Shown piece by piece: positions 48,731 through 57,301 of a DNA stretch of 64,000 nucleotides. The notes under the pieces were generated by a model, which saw only the letters and a program-made list of their open reading frames with translations, was not told the origin of the DNA and did not search any database. The stretch covers positions 186,001 through 250,000 of the forward strand of contig NBAY01000024.1 of NCBI GenBank assembly GCA_002794775.1, read 5' to 3'. Positions within the stretch are counted from its first letter, which is position 1. Every line of letters starts with the position of its first letter. The position numbers were made by a program, and so were the translations under genes. This DNA is from Porodaedalea pini. Lineage: Eukaryota > Basidiomycota > Agaricomycetes > Hymenochaetales > Hymenochaetaceae.

Positions 48731-49156
48731 TGTTAGGACTTGAACTTTCACCCTGTCTTTTATTTTCCCTTTTACCATTTCTTTTCTTTTAACCGCTCTT
48801 TTTCATTATATTTAATCATCTTTTCAGTCATTTCCCACACTCCCTCCACATGACCTTCATTCGTTCCATTCCGTTCGTTTATGTAACTTTAGATAATATA
48901 GTCCCACAGTTGCCACTGTATAAGGTCTCAGGAATCGCATGAACTCCTTGTTCTGCTTTTCCTCTTACCTCCGCGACGACCTAGGTGAGACTCATCACCC
49001 CTGTATTAGTTTAGACTTGTATTAATCCTCTTACCTCCGCGACGACCTAGCCTGAGTAAAACGTGTCCCGAGTCCCCGCTCGAGTATAACACGTCCCAGA
49101 CGACAGTCAGCAGAGACCTGCCCAGTCCGAGTCGTCTCCCGGACTCCCACCTAACA
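48731..49156 (+). repeat. 3' LTR of Gypsy element 2
   Basis: 426 bp, partner of 42915-43340. Preceded by a run of nine G (polypurine tract). Confidence 0.92.
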
Positions 49157-50640
49157 GCAGGATATGTAGATTGCAAACCTTTCTGCGGCTGGGCCTAATG
49201 CAGCGATGTGGATGCTTATGTTCTGGCGGAAGTTATTAGGAGCAGACTTCCGCAGGCATCTGAGATATCCACGGAGCTACAGGAGAAACCTGAGACTATG
49301 AGCAAAATCAAGAGTTTCACAGGCCACGATGCGATGTAGATTTTCGATCAGTATCAGCAAGAGTATAAAAAGAGTTGGCCTAAAAGAGGCTCTGCTCACT
49401 ACTCCACACACTCTTCCCAACTCTCCAATGTGGGCTCTACCCCTTGCAATACTGTATTGGGCATGCAATTTGATTTGAAAGGGAGACTTACACATAATTC
49501 TGTCAACCGAATCGCATACGTACTTCATCTCACCTTCAGGCAACGAAAAGAGGATGTGGATATCTTGTTTAGCACTTCCCCGATACCAGAACTGGAGGGA
49601 ACAGAAAAATATGATTTTAAGTTGGCTGATAGTCGAATGAGAGAATATGCCAGTCTTGTTGTGGGTCCTTGTAATGAAGCAAGCTTGTCGTACAAAGAAC
49701 TGGACGACCGAGTACAACTTGCAGAGGCCAGTGCGACAGTGGGCAGTGTGAAGCACTCACTATGCATGAATTACAGGAATCTTAGGGTGTATATGCCTTT
49801 CATCAAGGACCTGTCTGCACTATCGGCAGCTCTCAAGCTCTTGGAGGACAGAATTGCTGACATTCTATTGCAGGAAGATGGCTATGACTCACTCGTAATT
49901 GCATTACACGGAGGTGCCCATGATATGTCTGAGCCTGTGGAATCTTACAAAGCTGCAATAAATGCATTGGAGGAGCGTGGCATTTTGCAGGGGAAGTTTA
50001 AGGAGTGTGCTCCACATTTCAGAGCGATTTTGGCCATCCAGCAGGGAATCAACATGCATAACAGTATCCCTGACAGACCTATAAGTGTAGGGTTCCCCCT
50101 TCCACATGTGGACAATGCGGTGCAATCCAGTGAACGGGAATCCAGTGCATTGCAAACCCATACGTCATCATCTGCAAACTCATTTTGCAAGCATCCCGCT
50201 GATGATCATGCCCTTATGACGAGGCCAGATAAAAAAAAGAATTGATTGAATTACCCGCATGACGAAGGCCCCTCTAATTCAAGGGGAGGCATGGCTTGTG
50301 GAGACATGTCCCCACCATCCCCCCCCCCACTTCGTCCTCGCTCCAGCCAGGCCCCTCTAATTCATTTAATGCCAGAAGGGGAGGCACGGCTCATGGAAAC
50401 ACATCCTGGTCCCTCCTCACTTTGTCCTCGTCCCAGCCACCTGCCCCTGTTGACTGGGATCAGACTTATGAGAACTACAGAAGAGAGGACAGAAGAGAGG
50501 GTAGAAGCGACCAGAAACAGAGACACGACCACCACTCTGGAAGAGAGGATAGAGATGACCAGAGACAGGAATACAGCTACTCCAGAAGAGGGGGTAGATG
50601 TGGACATCACTGTGAGAGTTCCGAAAGAGTTGCTCTGACA
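49157..50640 (+). pseudogene. Cargo gene 2, 3' part (unknown protein)
   Basis: Resumes after the GCAGG duplication. A probable intron (GTAGAT...AATGCAG, about 49164-49202) precedes DVDAYVLAEVIRSRLPQASE. A long frame from about 49430 to 50245 follows, with FDLKGRLTHNSVNRIAYVLH, FKLADSRMREYASLVVGPCN, LKLLEDRIADILLQEDGYDS and a basic end (MTRPDKKKN). A second open stretch, 50246-50638, is Pro/Ser then charged (TEERTEERVEATRNRDTTTT) and may be a further exon. Together with the 5' part it would encode roughly 900 residues. No known domain is recognised; one TAG follows TGHDAM (near 49338). Confidence 0.45.
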
Positions 50641-50775
50641 TCATGATGATGACCTCGAGGCATCCAAGGTGGTCACTGGAGTGGTGGTAATGAGGAGGGA
50701 CTCCAGCATGGATCAAATCGGTCTGAACAATCAGACACATGCTCTCACATAGCCTCAAATCCTTTTGTCTACTAT
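50641..50775. other. Downstream flank of cargo gene 2, cut by element 3
   Basis: No coding features. The sequence resumes after element 3 at 57030. Confidence 0.4.
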
Positions 50776-51198
50776 TGTTAGGCGGGAGTCCGGGAGACGA
50801 CTCGGACTGGGCAGGCCTCGGCTGACTGTTGTCTGGGACGTGCTATACTCGAGCGTAGACTCGGGACACGCTTACTCAGGCTAGGTCGACGCGGAGGTAA
50901 GAGGATTAATACAAGACTAGACTAATACAAGGGGGACGAGTCTCACCTAGGTCGACGCGGAGGTAAGAGGAAAAGCAGAACAAGGAGTTCATGCGATTCC
51001 TGAGACCTTATATAGCGATGACCGTGAGACTATATTACCTAACATTACATAACGAGTGGGAATGGAACGAATGAAGGTCGTGTAGAGGGAGTGTGGGAAG
51101 TGATTGGAAAGATGATTAAAGATAATGAAAAGGAGCAATTAACAGAAACGAAAAAGGAAAAGGGGAAATAAAGAAAAGGGGAAGTTCGAGTCCTGACA
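50776..51198 (-). repeat. 3' LTR of Gypsy element 3
   Basis: TGTTAGGCGGGAG...TCCTGACA as read on the plus strand. Adjacent internal C-run (GGGGGGG on the minus strand) is the polypurine tract. Confidence 0.93.
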
Positions 51199-54100
51199 TT
51201 ACCCCCCCTCAAGGTTGGGCGTCCCGACCAACCAAGATCGCGGTCGTCTGGCTCGGTGTCGACGAAGAGCGGACGGAGTCGTGAGCGAGGGATATCGAGT
51301 TTGCGGGGAGCACCGGGGTGTTTGAGGTAGAATTCAGCAATTGCCTCCTTTGCGTTCTCGCCGAAGTCCGTCTCCGGTTGCCAGGTCGGTTCGTTGTACC
51401 CGACCCACTTGACGAGGTACTGTAGTTTACCTCGGTGCAGACGTGAGTCAATGACCTCTTCAACCTCGTATTCCTCTTCGTTGTCGACGATTTCCGGTGG
51501 TGGCGGTGGCGGTAGCTTCTGGCTCTCAAACGACGGTTCAACGGCGGGTTTCAACAGGGCTTCGTTGAAGACAGGGTGGACCTTTTTCCATCGCTTCGGG
51601 AGTTTGAGCTTGTACGCGCTCGCTCCTACCTTGTCGACGACGTCAAAGGGGCCGTACCATTTGTCTGCAAGTTTCTTTGTCGGCGAGTCCGTACTGATGT
51701 TTCGCCCGTCAAGGAAGACCTTGTCGCCAGCCTTGTATTCCACCGATGCTCCTGCCATCCGGTCATGGTAGCGTTTCATGTCTTCTGCTGCCTTGACCAG
51801 ATTGTCCCTTGCCGTGCGATGGGTCTCCTTGATGTGCTTCGCGAATTCTTCTGCCGACATGTTGGTAGAGGAAGTTCGTACGGCGTCGAAGCTCCTAGGG
51901 TGACGTCCAGTGTTCGCGTAGAAGGGTGACATCTTTGTCGCCGAGTGTTCTCGGTTGTTGTAGGCGAACTCTGCGAGAGGGAGCCAGTCTTTCCAGTCTG
52001 ACTGCCGATGGTCAACGAAGAGCCGGAGGTACTGTTCGAGCTCTTGGTTGACGCGTTCCGTCTGACCGTCCGTTTGCGGGTGATACGCCGTCGACGGGTT
52101 GCCTTCGATGTGTAGGAGTTTGTACAGCTCCCTCATCATTGATGCGTCAAACTGCGTGCCTCGGTCATGGATGATCTTTTTTGGCAAGCCATGGAGACGG
52201 AAGACGTGGTCGCGGTACAGTTGAGCCATGCCTTCCGCTGACAATTTTGTCGTCGTCGGGATCGCGTGCATCTGTTTCGAGAACCTATCGACGAAAACGC
52301 AGATTGCGTTGTGCCCCTTGGAGTCCGGGAGTTCTCCGATGAGGTCGACCGTGACAATTTCCCAGGGACCTTCAGGGACCGCGTTTGGATGAAGTGGCCT
52401 CGATCTTGATGCCCTCAGAGCCTTCGTTCGTTGGCAGCGGTCACATCCTCGGACGTATGCTCGGACATCGGAGAATATCGACGCCCACCAGAAGTCTCGA
52501 CGTACCAGTTCGACCGTCTTCGACGATCCCGGATGTCCTGCCAGGGTCGAATCGTGGCACTCCCTCAACACCGCTTCCTTCATCGTCGACGGCACGTACA
52601 CCTTGCCTTTCATTCGCCACAACCCGTCGACTTCTACCATATTCGTCGGCCTTTCCGACTCGTCTTGTCCCCTCTGCGCTTCACCCACTCGTTCCAACAC
52701 TTCATCCCGCGACGTCCTCACTATTCCACGATTCAACCACTTTTCCTTGATGAAGACGATGCCGTCGTTGTCATCCTGGCCCTTGTCGTAACCTGCCTTG
52801 CGCGATAATAGGTCCGCCTTGCCCATCGTCTTCCCCGACTTGTGTTCGAGGTGGAAGTCAAACTCTTCGAGTTCGGTTCGCCAGCGGGCTTGACGGTAGC
52901 TCAGCTTCTGCGCTGACCTGAAGTAGGTGAGGTTAGCGTGGTCGGACCAGATTTCGATCGTGTGGCGAGCGCCGAGGAGGTATTGTCGCCATTCCTTGAG
53001 CGCCGAAACGATCGCGAGCATCTCCTTGTCGTAGATCTCGTAGTTTCGTTCAGCGGGTAGGAGCGCTTCTGACCTATAGGCAATCACCCTCCACTTCCCT
53101 TCCTGTTTTTGCAACAACACGCCGCCGAGCGCAAAGTTTGACGAGTCCGCTTCTACGCGGAAAGGACCCTCGTCGTTGGCAATGGCTAGGACTGGAGGTG
53201 AGCAGAGACGTCGTCTCAGCTCCTCGAACGCTTCCTGCTGTTCGGTCTCCCATACCCAGTCCTTCTTGCCCGTTAACGACGTCAGCGGATGGACCACCTT
53301 ACTGTAGTCCTTGATGAACCGTCGTAGCCAGTTACCCATGCCGAGGAATTGTTGTAGCTGTTTCAGGTTTCGTGGGACCGGCCAGTTCGCAATCGCCTCC
53401 GTCTTTGCTGGGTCAGCCTTGATCTCGCCATTACCGATGATGTGGCCGAGGTATTTGACGACCTTGGCGTCAAATTCGCACTTCTCCGGCTTCAGGTACA
53501 GGCCATTCTCTCGCAGGATCTGAAGGACGCGCCTCGACGTGTCTATATGTTCCTCAATGGTCTCCGAGAGGATCAATATGTCGTCGAGGTATACGATGAT
53601 CAGGTTAGCGTAAATCAGTTCCTTGAAGATGTGATTGACAAAAGCCTGGAACGTTGCCGGGGCGTTGCAGAGACCAAAGAACATGACCGTCGGTTCGAAG
53701 AGGCCCATGTTTGTGCGAAACGCTGCTTTCCATTCGTCACCCTCGCGGATCCGGATATTGTAGTACCCCCAGCGAAGGTCAAGCTTAGTGATGTACTTCG
53801 CTTTCTTGACCTTGTCGACGAGTTCGTCAATGAGAGGGAGGGGATACTTGTTCTTGATCGTACCGTCATTGAGCTTACGGTAATCCTGGATCGGGCGTAG
53901 CGATTTGTCGGCCTTCTTAATGAAAAAGAAGGGCGACGCCATGGGCGATATCGACCGTCGAATGCGACCCGACTTCAAGTTTTCATCGAGGAAGTCCTTG
54001 AGTGACTGTTGCTCTGTTGGCGTGAGCGGGTAGATTTTACAGTCACTTGGTTTGAAGTCGGGCTTCAAGTCGATGACGTGGTCCCACGGTCGGTGTTCCG

Positions 54101-54848
54101 GTAGCTTTTCGAAGCCTTTTTCGCTAAAGACGTCGGCGTAGTCGTTGAGGTATGCGGGCCAGGACTCCTTGTCCATTCGCACCTCTCTCACCCTCCTTGT
54201 CTCCTCTGCTGCTCTCCACACCCTCTGCATACCTTCCTCGTCGTCCTTCTCTACCACGCATTCACCTGGACAGCGAGTAAAGTCGAGTGTCCCCGTCTTC
54301 CAGTTGACCTCTGGATTGTGTCGTCGAAGCCAGTCGTACCCCAGGAAGATGTTAGAAGACGCCAATGAGGTTACTGCCAGGACGATCTGTTCCTTATGAT
54401 GACCGATCGTGAGTTCAACGTCAACGTATTCCTCGATCAACCCAGCTTCGTTGTGCGTGCCGTCGGCATTGAGCACCGCAAGGGGTCGGATATACCGCTT
54501 CGTCTCTAGCCCATACCGTTCGACGAACCTCACGTCGATGCACGATCCTGTACATCCCGAGTCCACGAGTGCGTGAGCGTCTACCTCCCTCACTTCACCT
54601 TTCACACTGTGTCCGACGTTCAGGAGAAGGTCCAGCTGGCGTCCGCCAGTTCCTCTCATGAACAACTGCTCGTACCCTTCACTTCTTTTCACACCGGTGG
54701 GGACTTCATACTCCGGAAAACCATCGACGTCGTTCGCATCTACGTGTTGTACAGACGGTTGGTTATATTTTAACGAGTCCGGATTCAAAGTCCCTTGTTC
54801 TTCCCGGTCAGTCGCCCCGATGGCTACGCCTGACCACTCGCAAAACCC
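51045..54848 (-). CDS. pol: pol polyprotein of Gypsy element 3 (intact frame)
   Basis: About 1,250 residues without a stop. Domains from the N terminus: aspartic protease DSGCTGS (about residue 80); RT (RPIQDYRKLNDG, LRWGYYNIRI, FFGLCNAPATFQ, YLDDILIL); RNase H (VEADSSNFALGG, EMLAIVSALKEWR); integrase with HDSTLAGHPG...CDRCQRTKA zinc finger and DDE core (VDLIGELPDSKG, IHDRGTQFD, TDGQTERVNQELE); and a C-terminal chromodomain (YEVEEVIDSRLHRGKLQYLV, KWVGYNEPTWQPETD) that would target insertion to marked chromatin. There is no ATG at the head: the frame opens inside the gag end, just after a TGA, and its first methionine lies shortly before the protease. The frame runs through the polypurine tract into the LTR, so the natural stop may have been lost. 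Expression probably uses -1 frameshifting from gag. Confidence 0.92.
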   Translation of the reverse strand, partial: GFCEWSGVAIGATDREEQGTLNPDSLKYNQPSVQHVDANDVDGFPEYEVPTGVKRSEGYEQLFMRGTGGRQLDLLLNVGHSVKGEVREVDAHALVDSGCTGSCIDVRFVERYGLETKRYIRPLAVLNADGTHNEAGLIEEYVDVELTIGHHKEQIVLAVTSLASSNIFLGYDWLRRHNPEVNWKTGTLDFTRCPGECVVEKDDEEGMQRVWRAAEETRRVREVRMDKESWPAYLNDYADVFSEKGFEKLPEHRPWDHVIDLKPDFKPSDCKIYPLTPTEQQSLKDFLDENLKSGRIRRSISPMASPFFFIKKADKSLRPIQDYRKLNDGTIKNKYPLPLIDELVDKVKKAKYITKLDLRWGYYNIRIREGDEWKAAFRTNMGLFEPTVMFFGLCNAPATFQAFVNHIFKELIYANLIIVYLDDILILSETIEEHIDTSRRVLQILRENGLYLKPEKCEFDAKVVKYLGHIIGNGEIKADPAKTEAIANWPVPRNLKQLQQFLGMGNWLRRFIKDYSKVVHPLTSLTGKKDWVWETEQQEAFEELRRRLCSPPVLAIANDEGPFRVEADSSNFALGGVLLQKQEGKWRVIAYRSEALLPAERNYEIYDKEMLAIVSALKEWRQYLLGARHTIEIWSDHANLTYFRSAQKLSYRQARWRTELEEFDFHLEHKSGKTMGKADLLSRKAGYDKGQDDNDGIVFIKEKWLNRGIVRTSRDEVLERVGEAQRGQDESERPTNMVEVDGLWRMKGKVYVPSTMKEAVLRECHDSTLAGHPGSSKTVELVRRDFWWASIFSDVRAYVRGCDRCQRTKALRASRSRPLHPNAVPEGPWEIVTVDLIGELPDSKGHNAICVFVDRFSKQMHAIPTTTKLSAEGMAQLYRDHVFRLHGLPKKIIHDRGTQFDASMMRELYKLLHIEGNPSTAYHPQTDGQTERVNQELEQYLRLFVDHRQSDWKDWLPLAEFAYNNREHSATKMSPFYANTGRHPRSFDAVRTSSTNMSAEEFAKHIKETHRTARDNLVKAAEDMKRYHDRMAGASVEYKAGDKVFLDGRNISTDSPTKKLADKWYGPFDVVDKVGASAYKLKLPKRWKKVHPVFNEALLKPAVEPSFESQKLPPPPPPEIVDNEEEYEVEEVIDSRLHRGKLQYLVKWVGYNEPTWQPETDFGENAKEAIAEFYLKHPGAPRKLDIPRSRLRPLFVDTEPDDRDLGWSGRPTLRGGNVRTRTSPFLYFPFSFFVSVNCSFSLSLIIFPITSHTPSTRPSFVPFPLVM

Positions 54849-55902
54849 TGCGAGTCAACGACCTCTTCGTCATTCTCTCCTTCCTCCACATAGTCCTCCA
54901 CCGTCGACCTCCGAGTGTCTACGACTTCCTCGAAGGCTGACTCCTTCATCGCTCCGAGCTCGTCTGCGAGGATGCGGCGTTCGCCAGGGGCCATCAGTTC
55001 CAGCATACGCTGGATAATCGGTTTCCCCTGCGGGCACCTGTCCTTGAAGTGGCCTTCTTGACCACAGATCCAGCAAGCTCTTCTGCGACGTGCCTCGTTC
55101 ATAGAGACGTCCATCGGTTGTCCGATACCTCCGAACGTGACGCCGGTCGCGTCGCGTTTGTCGACGTGCGGGGTCGCAACTTGGCGCCGAGCGGGGGTGC
55201 CTGTTGTTGTTGGCGAGGTTGCGGTATGAACGGGCGGCCTCGTTGAATCGCGCGGATCTGCTGTTCTCCGCGATCGATCTCGATAGCTTTGTTCTTCCAC
55301 GCCTCATACGTTGTCGGTACGGGCGTCGACCTCAGCACGCCGCGGACTACCTCGATGTTCATTGCTCGCTTGAGGCGGTCGCAGATAACGCTGTCGTCTT
55401 TCAGTTCCGCCCGCTTGATGATGACGTCAAGTTGTTGGAAGAACTTATCCGCGGTGAGGTCCTTCTGAACCTTCTCCCGGAAATCCTTCAGTGCAGCTTC
55501 CTTTCGGTTCGGATCGTCGAACGAGGCGTCGAGTCGTTCCTGGAATCTTTCCCAGCTGTCCGTGAAGGTAACGATTCCCGCCGTTGTCGACTCCTCGACG
55601 TAGTTCTGCGCCCACGTTGCCGCATTACCACCCTTCAGGTAGGAGAGAGCTACGTAGATCTTACTCTCCGACGTAGGGTATCGGCTTGGGTTCGCGGACA
55701 CGAAAAGAAGGACTTCGCGTCTGAAGTCAAGGTAATCGTCGCCACCAGTGAATTCACGTGGTCGGGCGACGTCTATGTTGGGGGTCGGGGGGTTAGCGGC
55801 CGCGACCGGTGCTGGGGCGTTGTTCGCCTGATGGGCGAAGGCATTCGCAACGATGGCCGCGATCTGCGCCATTTGCTGTTGGCTGAAACCTTCTGCTGAC
55901 AT
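54824..55902 (-). pseudogene. gag: gag of Gypsy element 3, one frameshift
   Basis: ATG at 55902 (MSAEGFSQQQMAQIAAIVAN). Capsid FTGGDDYLDFRREVLLFVSA and TPVPTTYEAWKNKAIEIDRG. The frame then breaks near 55190, where a C appears to be missing in a CCCC run compared with elements 1 and 2. The other frame continues ARRQVATPHVDKRDATGVTF, zinc knuckle CWICGQEGHFKDRC and SGQA at 54824. A single-base lesion, therefore recent. Confidence 0.87.
54842..54848 (-). promoter_or_regulatory. GGGTTTT slippery heptamer in a hairpin (element 3)
   Basis: Same heptamer and 7-bp ACTCGCA/TGCGAGT stem as in element 2, just before the gag stop at 54824-54826. In element 1 the heptamer is mutated to GGATTTT. Confidence 0.45.
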
Positions 55903-56594
55903 CGCGGGTTTGGGTGTTGAAGGTTCTGGGGGAGTCGGCGGTGAGGGATCTCTGTTGGTCTCGCGGTAAGGACCCGGAGTCGGTGGTAGGTTAACCGTAG
56001 ATGTTGACGGTGCGGGTGACGATGGGGTAGCTGGAGGCCACCTTGCTCTCCTTCCTCGTTCGTCTGACGAATACCAGCCGTGCCGGATTTCACTCCACCA
56101 GATGTCGTGAGTGACGCCGCTGTTATTGGTCGCGACGTAGCCTGGTCGATCTGGATCCCAACGGGCTGAGGCAGGAAGGGCCCGTCGCTGTTCGTCGGTG
56201 AGATCTATCTTGACGTTGGCGGTGGGACAGGGATCGGTTGCGTGTTCGATCCGGGGTTACGCCAACGTTGAGCGGGTTCGTCAGCGAAGTTGATGACGAG
56301 GCGGTAGGATCCGAGTGAGATTACAAACGAGATTGTCGTCGAAGTTTGGACTCGTCTGGTTACCCACGTCCACGTTAGGTGCGTGCTCCACCAGAGGCTA
56401 ATTCGTAGAGCCAGGGTCGGGAGATGTCGGTTGATATGTTTACGTAATACACGAACGTCCGAAAACGTCCGGGCAGGGTTGAGGGTTGTCGTTCAGGGGG
56501 TTTACACGTCAAATCCGTCGAGGGGAGCGCTCCTCTAGACTGAGTGAAGGCGAGTCGACAGCGACGACGTACGCTGGGGATGAGCCTGGGTGGG

Positions 56595-56605
56595 GTTCTG
56601 CTTTT
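56595..56605 (-). promoter_or_regulatory. Self-priming primer-binding site of Gypsy element 3
   Basis: AAAAGCAGAAC on the minus strand, one base inside the 5' LTR edge. Its complement is at 56802-56812 in the LTR, downstream of the TATATAAG box. Confidence 0.7.
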
Positions 56606-56606
56606 A

Positions 56607-57029
56607 TGTTAGGCGGGAGTCCGGGAGACGACTCGGACTGGGCAGGCCTCGGCTGACTGTTGTCTGGGACGTGCTATACTCGAGCGTAGACTCGGGACAT
56701 GCTTACTCAGGCTAGGTCGACGCGGAGGTAAGAGGATTAATACAAGACTAGACTAATACAAGGGGGACGAGTCTCACCTAGGTCGACGCGGAGGTAAGAG
56801 GAAAAGCAGAACAAGGAGTTCATGCGATTCCTGAGACCTTATATAGCGATGACCGTGAGACTATATTACCTAACATTACATAACGAGTGGGAATGGAACG
56901 AATGAAGGTCGTGTAGAGGGAGTGTGGGAAGTGATTGGAAAGATGATTAAAGATAATGAAAAGGAGCAATTAACAGAAACGAAAAAGGAAAAGGGGAAAT
57001 AAAGAAAAGGGGAAGTTCGAGTCCTGACA
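56607..57029 (-). repeat. 5' LTR of Gypsy element 3
   Basis: 423 bp, one base different from the other LTR. Contains the promoter for the minus-strand transcript. Confidence 0.93.
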
Positions 57030-57301
57030 ACTATTTCCTTTTGTATTCCTCCTACTAAGTCTTCTTTCATACAGAAATACCAGGGTTTTGTATGATTAGT
57101 TGTGTAGAATGTACATTTTATTTATTCAATGATTGAAGTTTACTGCTAGAAAGTGACCATGATGATGGAGTGCGTGATGTTCTGCACCGCTCAACTCATT
57201 GTCCATCGCTACAATAGCCTTTGGGCATGGCAAGACTGCATATGGTCCAAGAGCGAAGGATGCAGAGGTCAAGACAAGTCTTGCATTACTCACTCACACT
57301 G
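57030..57301. other. Remainder of the composite's interior
   Basis: About 270 bp between element 3 and the right arm, probably downstream sequence of cargo gene 2. No coding features. Confidence 0.4.

Larger units (their letters stand above)
42915..49156 (+). mobile_element. Ty3/Gypsy chromovirus, element 2 (6.2 kb, inactive)
   Basis: 426-bp LTRs (42915-43340, 48731-49156) with target duplication GCAGG (42910-42914 and 49157-49161), inserted inside cargo gene 2. The LTRs differ at about eight or nine sites and most are CpG transitions (for example CGGTCGCCGC against CAGTTGCCAC), so it is older than the other two or more heavily mutated. TGA codons at 44711, 45460 and 47464 interrupt gag and pol. 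Confidence 0.95.
50776..57029 (-). mobile_element. Ty3/Gypsy chromovirus, element 3 (6.25 kb, youngest copy)
   Basis: Minus-strand copy with 423-bp LTRs (50776-51198 and 56607-57029) that differ at a single CpG transition near 50870/56700. Target duplication ACTAT (50771-50775, 57030-57034). pol is a single uninterrupted frame. gag has one frameshift near 55190. It is the most nearly intact member and could be mobilised in trans. Confidence 0.95.
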
